From: Allolobophora icterica
Lineage: Eukaryota; Annelida; Clitellata; Crassiclitellata; Lumbricidae
Direction of reading: 5' to 3'
DNA: 64,000 bases
Assembly: GCA_963556255.1 (NCBI GenBank)
Contig: OY744608.1
Coordinates: 31,187,154 to 31,251,153, forward strand
Shown in pieces: positions 55,601 to 64,000 of this stretch. The position numbers and the translations under genes were made by a program. Under the pieces are notes generated by a model, which was not told the DNA's origin, made no database searches, and saw only the letters and a program-made list of their open reading frames with translations. Position 1 is the first letter of the stretch. Each line of letters begins with the position of its first letter.

Positions 55601-58600
55601 TCTCAACCTGTGGGTCGCGACCCCCACGGGGGTCGCCTTACGATTTATCAGGGGTCGGCTGGAATCTTCAGAAATTTGTAAAAAAAAAGTTCCCAGCATA
55701 GTTTCTTAATATTTAATATTTATTTAGTCTAATTATTATTACTACACTATAATGGTAGCAAAACTGCGTCAAAGGGGGTCCAGTAACCCAATCAATTTTA
55801 TTGTTGGGGGTCGCCACACCTTTGAAAAATATTATCAAGGGGTCGCCGCCCTAAAAAGGTTGAGAACCGCTGTAATAATTGTATTGTGATTTCACAGATA
55901 ATATGTGGCGTCGCGGACCGAAATCAGTCGTATATCGGAACATGCGTTATCAAATAAAACAGCAAAATATCATTGAAAACAATTTCTTTATGATTCTGAG
56001 ATTTTTACACAAAGCGGTTCAAAAATACTTTTAAAACATTTTGTAGCTGGTAGTTTTACTAAAATTACATTTTTTTAATGTGATTTCTCGTGATTTTGTA
56101 AGGGTGTTGCTTTAGTTTTGCATGACGGCTCCTCAAAATCGGCCATCTTTGGTCCTAAGTTTCATTGCATTTTCGTAGCCTTACCCTGGAACATCTGGTA
56201 CCGTTGGAAAGCTTGCTCTTTTGTCTAGCCAGCTGGCTAGGCCTTCCCCCAACTGCTGTTCAAATTTTGACCAATCAGCGTGCTTGAAACTGTTACACTA
56301 TGCATAAACAATCTGTCCCCGTTGCTATGACCTGGTAGGATTTAAATATCTGCGCATTGCTATTGGCTAGCCTGCTCACATGACGGTCACAGCGCATATG
56401 CAGCTGCGGATGATTTGTAAGTGCGCATGCGCTGTGATCCTTTTTGAATAATAATAAAGTTCACAACAATAATAAAATATTTTAACGTGAGCATTTGTTT
56501 AGTACAGTTTAGTGGAAAAAATGGCCAGCGATATTGCAAAGCTGTTGAATTCGTCAAAATCCGACAACGACAAACTAAACGCGCTTATGCAGGAATATTT
56601 ATTGACGAATGAAGACAATGACGAAAGTGATTTCAGCTCCGGTAGCGAACTATGTGATGATGTAGAGTCGGATTCATCAGAGTTGGATGAAGAATTTGGG
56701 ATGAGAAAAAGTGATTACGACCGCGTATTAGACCGTATTGTTGCAGCACAGGAGATCGTTGGGGATGATGACGAGGAAAAAAACAAAGCTCGAAATTTCA
56801 GGTAACTAGATAAGTTAGATTACTAATATTTTGAGCCCTGCATGTATGCTTCAGCCTTGTTGATTATCAGTCAGCTGTTCAGTCATTAAAACTTTTTATA
56901 CGGCTAAGTGTGGTCCACGCAGGACGGTAAACGCGCTACGTGTTTGGTCTGCACGCCCCGCGATAATGTTAACGTAGGAACATTATAATTGTTAAGTTTT
57001 TCTTATAAATTATTAATTCTTCTCACCTGAATAGTTACTTATTTTGGTTAACAAATCTGTACAGTGTACAATGTGTTGGGCTCTAATCTTCATCGATCTT
57101 ATCAATGGCATAGCTAGCTTTCATGGGCCCGGGTGCAGAGGGTCCCACATGGACCCCTGTTTGGCCCTGTAAGGTCTGTAGCCCTGCGCTCTTACCAATA
57201 TTGTGGGCTTCTGAAGGTCGTTGGCCAGGCTGCCTTGCACCCCCTGCACATGTGATAGCCACACCACTGGATCTTATCCATTTCATCCTAAATTGCAGTA
57301 CACGATTTGTGAAAAATACCAACAAGGGGTTGTAACCTGATCATGCTGAGCGCAGTAGCGCGAGGCTATATGGAGGTCAGGGAACCTGAAAAAAACCCTA
57401 TTGAGAAGGTTCCCATCAAGATGAGGATCGACAAAAAATGTTTTGCATCAATTTTCTCATCAATAGGTCAGTGATTGAATAATTTCTGTGTAATAAATAT
57501 TAATGAATATTAAAGTAAAAATGATGATGCTATTAGCCTATTCTAAGTTCAATTACTTGTTGCATTTTTACAGCTGTTCATGTCAACACAATAATGGCAA
57601 TCCATGTCACGAACTTTTCTCTGTCGAAGAACGAGTCAAGCGTAGAATGGATATGGCCAGTATGACATCCAAAGAACAGGATCTCATCCTTCTTGGAAAG
57701 ATTTCGTGCACAATCAATATGTCTGCAATGACCTGCAGCACCAAACAAGCTGCTGGAGCTCAAAAAGAAAGAACCCGTCAGAGAACTGCATACATGATGG
57801 AGTCCCATGTCATTTGCAGGGACACATTCAAATTTCTGCATGCTGTAAGCCAGGATCGGCTTACATCCATCATTAAGTGGTATAAAGAAAATGGACTTGT
57901 TCCAAGAGAAAAAAAATCTGGTGGAAGAAACAACCAGCGATCTGCCTACTGTTTTGAAGACATTCAAAGAACAGTAGCCTTCATTACTAATTATTCCGAG
58001 GACCATGCTTTAGTCTTGCCGGGGCGTGTTCCTGGTTTCCGAAGAGAAACTATAAAATTGATGCCGTCATCGGAAACAAAAGTTAAGGTGTATAAAGCCT
58101 ACTCATCAGCTATGGTGAAATCAAACCACCGTGCTATGAGTGAAACCATGTTCCGCGATTCATGGAAAAAACTTACACCGTTCATTGTGACCGCCCGTCC
58201 AATGACAGATTTGTGCTGGACTTGCCAGCGAAACAAAACTCTGATCTATCGAGGAGCAAACACCCCGGAGAATGAGAAATGTGAGCGCTTGAAACAGCAA
58301 GAGCGACATCTGCTGCTGGTTCATCAAGAACGTTCCCTTTACAATGAGATGGTTGGTGAAGCTCGGAAGACTTGCCAGGATAATCAACTGACCTGTTTCA
58401 ACAGAAACGTTCCCTGCAGCCGGCCGATCTCGATGCACTACAGTTTCGATTTCGCACAGCAAGTTCATCTGCCAAGTGATCCCCTTCAGCCAGGACCACT
58501 GTACTTTCTTGTACCAAGGAAAGTTGGTCTGTTTGGTGTTTGCTGTGAGGGGATTCCTAAGCAGGTGAACTACGTCATTGATGAAGCCCATCTCATCTCG

Positions 58601-61600
58601 AAGGGGTCAAATGCTGTTGTGTCCTACCTTCATCACTTCTTTGAATGTTTTGGTTTGGGGGAGACCAATGCACAACTTCATTGCGACAATTGCTCAGGAC
58701 AAAACAAGAATCGTTTTGTATTGTGGTATTGTGCATGGAGGGTGTGCATTGGACTCCATCAATCAATTTCATTAAATTTTTTGATTGCGGGTCACACAAA
58801 ATTTGCCCCTGATGGATGTTTTGGTCTTCTCAAGAAGGCATTCAAACGCCATGCTGTGTCGTCGCTGGAGGAATTCGAGACGGTGGTGAATGAGAGCGCC
58901 TGTGTAAACCAGGCTCAGTTGATTGGCAAGGAGGATGGCACATCTTTTGTATCAGTTGGGGAATGGCAGCAGCATCTTAATCCATTTTTCAGAAATCTTC
59001 CAGGCATCAAAAAATACCATCACTTCAAATTTGATGCTAAATATCCTGGCAAGGTATGACTATTAGTTATTATTTTTTAATGTCAAAAATTTTCATTAAA
59101 ATTAGTATTTAAAATCCTGAATCCATAACGTCAAATTGTTAAATTGTAATAGAAATTGTCATTGCTGGCTTGTTTTGTTACCCAGCTAGGCCTAGATCAG
59201 TCAATTTAAACAAATGGAGCGAGATGAGGGTTGAACTATTAAAAATTATAAAATAATGCAATTCATTTTTAATTGACAAAATGTTTACTGTGGACAATAA
59301 TTATAAAAAGGCCTGTTTGAATTCTGCTTTATAATTATTTATTTAGAATAATTATTTAAATTTTATTTATTTAATAATTTTATTACAGGTATGGGCTTCG
59401 ACTTCAGCTGATGATTCTGATGTAACCGAGTTTGACTTACTCAAATGTCCAGTGGAAAATCTTCCAAAACAATGTGCTCCACAAATTACACCACCGGGGC
59501 TTCCGTTGCAGCGCCAGTGGTATCTGTACAACAAGATACGAGAATATGTCAAGGATTCACTGCAGGATGTTGTTTGCCCTCGTCCAACAGAGTCGGTCAA
59601 AGCAGCCTGTGAAAGTGACACAGATGAGTATGACACTCCATCTGTCAGTCGAGGACAAGGTCAGCGACGTGGAAGAGTGCAGCTCAAGAGCAGCCGAGCA
59701 CCATTTTCCCCAACAGCACAAGAAAGTGGAAACCAGGAATGTTCGAAACAAGTCAGAGTGCGAGGACGAGGAAGGGGACCTCTTAATCGTGGCACTCGGT
59801 TGAGGTCATCAAGTTCGGAGAATGATGCCGAACAATGCAAAGATAAAAAGTTGCGAAAACGGGGTCGTGGCTGCAAACAAGGGCATTCTTCGAAAACTTA
59901 ATTTAAAAAAATTAATTTTAACTTTTAACTGGTAGTTATTTTTACAGGACTTTTTAAACTGATAGATAATAATCATTTCATAAAATATTTAGTGTCCTTT
60001 TATTTAATTTCTTTATTGAAAGATAGACCATTATTGACACGTAAAGTATTTTTTTAAAATTATTGTCAAAATAAAAAATGAAATAATTTCATAAGCAGTA
60101 GAGACATTTTAATTAAACTCTCGGAATTTATAGCAAATGTAGTTTTCTTTAAGTCTGCCAATTTTCAATGAAATTGGAGCATGGTTGCTATGGACTTTCA
60201 CATTTTTTGCATGTTGAAACTTCAAACGCATTTTCCTCGGAATTAACGATGCTAAATCAGAAAGTACTTTTTATGCATAACTTTGGCTAGGAACGTGCTA
60301 GAGCAATAATTCTGGTGTCATTTTGAAGCTGAAATTATCCTCTTCAAAGCTAAATAAAAAAACCTATATGTGAAATTTTCGATTTAAGACTGGAAACGGT
60401 CTGTGGTGCCACAATTATGTTGCCACATCTTTTAATAAAAAATAATAATAACAATGAGAGTGATGATGATGGTGATTACACTGATGATAATGCTTGGTAA
60501 TTGTCTTGAATCTTGAGGGCTTCCTCAGATAAAATAATAATGGGCTAAAACAATGGGTATGAAAAGTGGGGGCTACGGGTACCCCTCGAAAGAGTAAAAG
60601 TGGTTAGATTAGATCACCATTACTTTTTATTAAAAATTTCTGTAGTGCATAACACATAACGATGAACCAAAATTAATATTGATAAGAGGCAACAAATGTA
60701 GCGTTGTTACGCTTGACCAAAGGTCACTTTTTGGAAAACCAGTACTGGAGTGGCATTAACTATATAAGACTTGTAGGCAGGTAGTTCAGTTGATTAAGTC
60801 ATGGGTGTTGTTGAATGATTCACTAAGCACAGTTTGTTTTCATAAATATATATATCTGTGAAGCACACGTTACAAGCATCAGTTCAATAGAAATGAATGC
60901 CAAGTGGGTGACCACAGCAGAAGAACAGAGCTATTGGAGATGACCAAGATTGAAAATCTGGCATGGTAACATACCAAGACAGCATACTACAAACGAAGTA
61001 GAATCAGCCAGTCACCCACCCTATGCCTACACAGCACCAGACATTTTTTTTAACCAGGGTATAGCCAGGGCAGTCATACAAGTAACCAGAGCAGGGGACG
61101 ATTTATGCCTCGAACAAATTCTGGATAAAAATTCAGGCAAGGCAACGACCATGGCAAAGACTTTTTACCAGGGAATTTACCCTGGCACGCCCTAGTGTAG
61201 TGCAGCCACTGTGCCTACATGGTAAGTGGCCGTGGAAAATCTTTGCAACAGAAATAAATATGATGGAGCCTCCATTAGTCCTTCACTGGAGCTTGTTTGA
61301 CACACCAGGTTCTTCAGTCATTTTGCACAAGCTCCACCTATGTGGAACATAACAATAGTAGTGTACAGTGGGCTGCAATAAGGCATGCCCTCAAACTGGA
61401 GGAACCACATGGACCAGAACAATTAAGCAGAATTGGAAGAGTGACTGTGGAAAATCTTTGCCACATAAACAAATATGATGAAACTGCCTCAGTTGGAGCT
61501 CATGTATGATGTGATACACTGACAGCTTTGCGCTGCAGCACTGCTTGGAGAAAGGCCCAAGCATGACACCACATGGTAAATATGGCTACATTTACATACA

Positions 61601-63806
61601 CAAATTCACCTTAGCTCTTGGTGACAGAAGTATGACGTCCTCTCCCAACTTCAGTCCTTATCAGTCAGCTTACCGCACAGGCAATTCCACTGAAACTGCT
61701 CTCGCCTCTCAACTGGATGACATCTTCTTGTCTATTGACATTGTTACAGCCTGCCTCTCACCATGCCTTGAACTCAGTGCAGCCTTCAACACTGCAGACC
61801 ACCAGCTACTCCTTTGAAGACTCACCAAAAGCTTTGGTATCTCTGGGATTGCCTTAAACTGGTTAGCTTCTTACCTGGGTGAATATATATTTCTCCTTGG
61901 CTTTCAAGTTCTTGGATATCTAACTGCATCTTCTCCTGGTCGCTGACTATCCATGCCTCAGATTCACATTTCGGTGTGACTGCGCACCTTAAAAATTTAA
62001 TTAAAAAATAATAAATAAAGTCAGGTCTTACCCTATCATCATCCTCATCCTCACATCCCTCCCCCTCTGACAGGTATCCATGAGGAACCATAAAGCTACC
62101 ATCTTCATCATCCTCAGGCTCAGCATCTGGTTCAGTTTCATCTTCTCCCTGTTGGCAAACAGTAATGAACAAGGCTTAGGTTTTCTATTAAAAAGAACTG
62201 TGTCAATTGTCAATGCATTTGACTTTCACTTCACCTCCAGAGTTTGAATCCTAGATAGCACTAAATAAAAATAGCCCATCATACTTAGACAGCATCACCA
62301 CATCTGATATATGCCAAAGCAAATATCTATCCATTATGTTGTCAATAAACAGTCAGTACAACAGAACTGTTAACTCTTCCGCGGCCGTTGCGGTCGTTTT
62401 AGACCGCATGGATTAGGAACCCAGCTATTTAGATAAATTAGCTATATTTAGAGTTCTATTTATACACGTTAGATAGAAGAATGATTATACATTCCATAAA
62501 AAAACCCTTGCATGGGATTTTCCAGTGATTTTTTAAAGTTATAAGGGCAAATTTGGCGATGTTTCCGATAATAATTATTACATTCAGGCATTTAAATTTC
62601 AAATAGCCTCGTCCGCTTCTATGCCATTGGCCGTTTTTCTATAATCTAATGGTTTTTTCATCAGCCAAGTCCAGATAGATAAATTATATCGTTCAATAAA
62701 TGTTGTAAAGGCTCTGAAACAAATATATTTGACGAAGCAGAGGTTTTCGAGACTTGAAGATGGTGATCGCCGGCGGCCACGTGGGACGACAAATTTTACA
62801 CAGGCCGATTATCAACATTGATTAGAGAAAACAAGCTTATTTTGGTAATTTCTCTGTAGTTTAATTTCTTTTATTCGTTAGCGAAGTCCAGAAAATAAAA
62901 TTTATCGGCCAGGCAATTTGGAAAGGCTATCGAAAGAAATTGATACGATTGACTATGCGCACGTTTTGGGTCTGAAAGACGGCTACATCACCGAACTAAC
63001 CGTTGCGTGGGCCAATGCCATATCATGGGGTGAAAGAAATATAATCTAATTTATGGTCAAAATTCACTTTTTTTAGCCATTCACCCATTGTTATAAGTTT
63101 GCCATAAAATTGGCTACATTTAGAAGTGTTTTTATTACATGTTACTCTGTTCTTAGATTTTTTTTATGAATTTTTAATGTTATAATTGTTTTTTTTATTT
63201 TAAAAAATAATTCATATATTTTTAAACTTTGAGGCAAACACAATAATTGGTCATCTTTTTCAATACAGAATATTGTTCAGGAATAAAATACCGAAAAAAT
63301 GATATAGGACATGTCTATGTTTCTACAGATTTTAAGTGTTTGTATTCATATAAACTAATTATGGTGAAATTTATAAAAAACAATATGGCTGCGAAAGAGT
63401 TAAGGAAGTTAGTTGACTAACACTTGAGCCGTAGATTTTGGATAACAATTTACTGTTACCAGAAACTATAATAAAAACCTTATGCTAATTGACATGGTAA
63501 TAAAGATTACAGAAAAACTTTGCTACAGAGATATTTTCATATAGAACCAATGAAGTTTCAACCTCAGAATGTGACAGGCTCTCTCCTGGCTCCACCTCTT
63601 CCCATTCATCGTCAGAATCTACTTCGTAGTCCAGCTGCTTTGTGTCCTTTGCAAATGGCCGTCTCCCATTGATAAATCGACTTAGCTTCTGCCAAGTGCC
63701 ATAGTAAGCTGGACGGTAATTCTCGCTGAACTGGAAAAGCTTTGCCTTCATCCTGGATGCGTTCAGTTCCTCTACCACAACCACATCTTCTGTCGACATC
63801 TCTTGT
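48621..63806 (-). CDS. CHAF1A: Chromatin assembly factor 1 large subunit (p150), 3' half of gene
   Basis: Five minus-strand exons join in frame: 63,806-63,563, 62,148-62,032, 53,648-53,484, 53,228-53,081 and 49,699-48,621. They encode the conserved C-terminal half of CAF-1 p150: ENYRPAYYGTW, LDYEVDSDDEWEE, GESLSHSE, FMVPHGYLSEGEG, RFEALRPICIGICWW, LIRLVHGNEW and IAIYERRPSIFHKRCWYVC, ending in a DCVIVGV motif near the C-terminus. CAF-1 deposits new H3-H4 on replicated DNA; this part binds p60 and, via a C-terminal winged helix, DNA. The KER region and PCNA motifs would be encoded beyond the right edge. Introns carry many mobile elements, including a complete gene on the other strand. Confidence 0.92.
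49700..51194. other. CHAF1A intron, left part
   Basis: (AT)n near 49,920-49,970. From about 50,290 to 50,800 the minus strand reads like decayed L2/CR1 ORF2 (GPTSWNCLSQELR, then LQSVLNAAACLIGNAPRFGH and QDILHWLPI), i.e. the 3' coding end of a LINE in reverse. No host gene. Confidence 0.5.
50290..50800 (-). mobile_element. L2/CR1-type LINE 3' fragment, reverse
   Basis: Minus-strand pieces in different frames show KLQSVLNAAACLIGNAPRF, DILHWLPI, and farther on FTYVGPTSWNCLSQELRL, the order (LNAAARLI...LHWLPV...GPxxWNxLPxxLR) of the C-terminal part of L2/CR1 reverse transcriptases. Stops and frameshifts show it is dead. Confidence 0.75.
51195..51430 (+). mobile_element. tRNA-derived SINE, family 1, full length
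   Basis: GTGGTGGCTCAGTGGTAAGT (A box) and GGTTCGAATCCCAC (B box) are followed by the family body and the tail GGGAGCGCCTCTGAGTAGTA ... GAGGCGCTATAGAAATATCC and an A-run. The head has a small tandem duplication (GTGGTGGC). Near-identical to the reverse copy at 28,336-28,563. Confidence 0.93.
51431..52520 (+). mobile_element. L2-type LINE reverse-transcriptase fragment
   Basis: A 140-codon frame from 51,682 carries LLDLSAAFDTVDHSLL, VPQGSVLGPLLF and FYADDTQIYL, reverse-transcriptase blocks with the catalytic YADD. Upstream, LNFISKLLEW and, downstream after frameshifts, NPSKTEFLLLGT, SSHLDYCNLL and LKSLHWLPVQQR follow in order. It is a decayed copy in the CHAF1A intron. Confidence 0.9.
52500..53060 (+). 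repeat. LINE 3' ends, duplicated
   Basis: GTGTGCCATCAGTTGATA, TTGTGCAT(A)GGACACTGACAC-like text, ACACAATAGAAGTTACTAAT, a (TTA)n run and GATCTGCTTTCAAGAAAT occur twice (about 52,538-52,670 and 52,925-53,060). Between them TTTAGAACACTCTCCCTGTG and CTTAAAACTTATCTCTTTCA are the end of ORF2. Two nested or tandem 3' ends of the same LINE. Confidence 0.7.
53081..53228 (-). CDS. CHAF1A: CHAF1A exon
   Basis: 148 nt, phase 0 to 1. Acceptor TTGTTTCAG, donor GCTG|GTATGT. It encodes AVLFEPQPIALPDISCCSAR and a lysine-rich stretch (RKKHTIKQKGNKKG). The vertebrate protein has a comparable linker between its conserved blocks. Confidence 0.8.
53484..53648 (-). CDS. CHAF1A: CHAF1A exon
   Basis: 165 nt, phase 0-0, acceptor ATTTATTTAG, donor TTTGAG|GTGAGC. 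VSPDELKACQLAKARNWDAA, then KQRFEALRPICIGICWW, the block after the HGYLSE motif. Confidence 0.92.
53779..54240. mobile_element. piggyBac-type non-autonomous element, truncated copy
   Basis: ACTCTTCAACAGCAAATGCGG, AATTAGCTATATTTAGAGTT, AATTATATCGTTCAATAAAT and TGACGAGGCAGAGGTTT match the first half of the element at 62,374-63,399. The right half is absent: the copy stops near the start of another element at 54,247. Confidence 0.75.
54247..54780. mobile_element. Probable hAT-derived repeat, ends not confirmed
   Basis: The left end CAGGGGCGTAACTTTGGTCT matches the family of the element at 36,286. A possible right end near 54,773 (GGACGCCCATG) is inverted to it, but the flanks do not show a direct duplication. 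A G11 run occurs at 54,471-54,481. Confidence 0.45.
54800..55903. repeat. Diverged ~60-bp tandem array (GCATTGTGATTTCATAGAG)
   Basis: About eleven copies of (A/T)TTGCATTGTGATTTCATAGA, each followed by GGATAT and GCCATAGCAAC and CTCTTGTAATAA, at 54,808, 54,868, 54,949, 55,010, 55,068 and further to 55,881. A hAT MITE is inserted in one unit, and the transposon at 55,904 in the last. Confidence 0.85.
55594..55872. mobile_element. hAT-type MITE (279 bp)
   Basis: CAGCAGTTCTCAACCTGTGG and AAAGGTTGAGAACCGCTG ends are inverted; TAATAATT flanks directly (55,586-55,593; 55,873-55,880). GTCGCGACCCC is a subterminal palindrome. Confidence 0.92.
56521..59901 (+). CDS. Spliced transposase-like protein (757 aa; DUF7869-like family)
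   Basis: Three exons join in frame: 56,521-56,801 (ATG, MASDIAKLLNSS, acidic serine-rich head; donor TTCAG|GTAACT), 57,574-59,053 and 59,389-59,901. A cysteine pair (DLCWTCQRN) resembles a zinc ligand set. The core reads HYSFDFAQQVHLP, LHCDNCSGQNKN and GHTKFAPDGCFGLLKK, the order Asp...Asp...(G-H...D) expected for an RNase H-like core; this family (many copies in cnidarian, crinoid and insect genomes, usually unnamed) is suspected to be transposase-derived. The C-terminus is RG-rich (RVRGRGRGPLN), basic and probably nucleic-acid binding. All frames are intact and splice sites canonical. A host-domesticated gene is the alternative. Confidence 0.75.
57574..59053 (+). CDS. Transposase-like gene, exon 2 (catalytic core)
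   Basis: Acceptor TTTTTACAG, donor GGCAAG|GTATGA, phase 2 to 0. 493 codons: CSCQHNNGNPCHELFSVEER, then KEQDLILLGKI, SHVICRDTFKFLH and the core motifs. It is the longest uninterrupted non-repetitive frame of this half of the window. Confidence 0.85.
60414..61600. other. CHAF1A intron, unrecognised
   Basis: GTGGGGGCTACGGGTACCCC at 60,560 is a fragment of the 36,286-type hAT family. GTGGAAAATCTTTGC(A/C)ACA(G/T)AAA(T/C)AAATATGATG occurs twice (about 61,230 and 61,447), so part of 61,200-61,500 is an old tandem duplication. No gene recognised. Confidence 0.4.
61620..61885 (+). mobile_element. LINE (L2/CR1) reverse-transcriptase fragment
   Basis: NFSPYQSAYRTGNSTETALA, then LELSAAFNTADHQLLL and, after a stop, LTKSFGISGIALNWLASYL follow the first reverse-transcriptase blocks. 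It breaks off at 61,885. Confidence 0.85.
61886..62031. other. CHAF1A intron with an exon-like open stretch
   Basis: On the minus strand the frame continues from the CHAF1A exon through the intron without a stop, giving KCESEAWIVSDQEKMQLDIQ and ELESQGEIYIHPG before a CAG|GTAAG-like site. It has no counterpart that I recall in CHAF1A, and the phase-0 neighbours join without it. Chance or an extra exon. Confidence 0.3.
62032..62148 (-). CDS. CHAF1A: CHAF1A exon (acidic, HGYLSE motif)
   Basis: 117 nt, phase 0-0. GEDETEPDAEPEDDEDGSF, then MVPHGYLSEGEGCEDEDDD. Acceptor TTTGCCAACAG, donor AGG|GTAAGA. The acidic run plus VPHGYLSE is the best-conserved signature of p150. Confidence 0.95.
62374..63399. 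mobile_element. piggyBac-type non-autonomous element (1,026 bp)
   Basis: Ends CTCTTCCGCGGCC and the complement CTCTTTCGCAGCC, both flanked by TTAA (62,370-62,373; 63,400-63,403). The interior has no transposase frame. A truncated relative is at 53,779-54,240. Confidence 0.8.
63563..63806 (-). CDS. CHAF1A: CHAF1A exon (ENYRPAYYGTW and acidic block)
   Basis: 244 nt, ends phase 0. Acceptor AATGAACAG is the likely start (the polypyrimidine tract is weak), donor TCTGAG|GTTGAA. RMKAKLFQFSENYRPAYYGT, then FAKDTKQLDYEVDSDDEWEE and PGESLSHSE. Confidence 0.93.
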
Positions 63807-64000
63807 CTGTTCATTACAATCAACAAGAAATCAATCACACTGGTATACCTGATTAGTCTAAATCCAACCCAGTAAATTCTGGAATTCTTCCAAAAGTGAA
63901 AACTTCTCAATGTTATACAAAATTAATTACTTCTGTTATAATCTATGCAATGGTGAATGTTGCCCCAAATAGGTGGTGCTTCAGTGAAAGTGGACAAAAC
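63807..64000. other. CHAF1A intron, right edge
   Basis: No feature seen. Earlier exons (KER and PCNA-binding regions) must lie to the right. Confidence 0.5.

Larger units (their letters stand above)
55904..60413 (+). mobile_element. 4.5-kb DNA transposon of an uncharacterised family
   Basis: The left end TGTGGCGTCGCGGACCGAAA and the complement of the right end, TGTGGCACCACAGACCGTTT, then CAGTC and TATCG/AATCG on both, form imperfect ~37-bp inverted repeats, with most differences being transitions. They enclose a single three-exon gene. A direct target duplication is not clear (ATAATA to the left, ATTATG to the right). Confidence 0.65.

Overview
The window is animal nuclear DNA: spliced multi-exon genes with GT-AG introns, tRNA-derived SINEs, L2/CR1-type LINE fragments, hAT and piggyBac-type miniature elements and a Polinton (Maverick). 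The species cannot be named from the sequence. A CHAF1A orthologue, a many-EGF receptor-like gene and GCGCTATATAAAT-type retroposon tails fit a marine invertebrate such as a deuterostome or lophotrochozoan. All identifications rest on motifs and recalled family features; no search was run.

Layout. 1-10.3 kb: a Polinton/adintovirus-like element with a partial unknown protein (1-339, minus), packaging ATPase (minus), zinc-ribbon/phospholipase A2 protein (plus), DDE integrase (plus) and N-terminally truncated protein-primed DNA polymerase B (minus). Its intergenic part is a degenerate tandem array into which a 2.87-kb inverted-repeat element has inserted (TATA target duplication); that element itself carries a hAT MITE. 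The ATPase, PLA2 and integrase frames are each broken once, each time at a homopolymer one base shorter than the frame needs. 10.3-16.2 kb: mostly non-coding, with SINE tails, a terminal-inverted-repeat element, a MYND-finger exon remnant and an L2/CR1-type endonuclease. 16.2-20.2 kb: a hAT MITE split by a very young, complete, pol-less LTR retrotransposon; both target duplications can be read.

20.4-45.4 kb (plus): a gene of nineteen 8-cysteine EGF exons, most exactly 129 nt, in the MEGF/SREC style. Its introns are full of transposable elements. Four exons are damaged: one by a hairpin, one by a 4.66-kb 25-bp minisatellite filling the first half of the exon, one by loss of a cysteine and one by a frameshift. 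The rest splice in frame.

48.6-63.8 kb (minus): the 3' half of CHAF1A (chromatin assembly factor 1 large subunit), five exons in continuous frame; its 5' half lies beyond the right edge. One 8.4-kb CHAF1A intron (53,649-62,031) holds, on the opposite strand, an intact three-exon 757-residue transposase-like gene between imperfect terminal inverted repeats, i.e. a probable DNA transposon of an uncharacterised family. Other introns hold LINE, SINE, hAT and piggyBac-type remnants.
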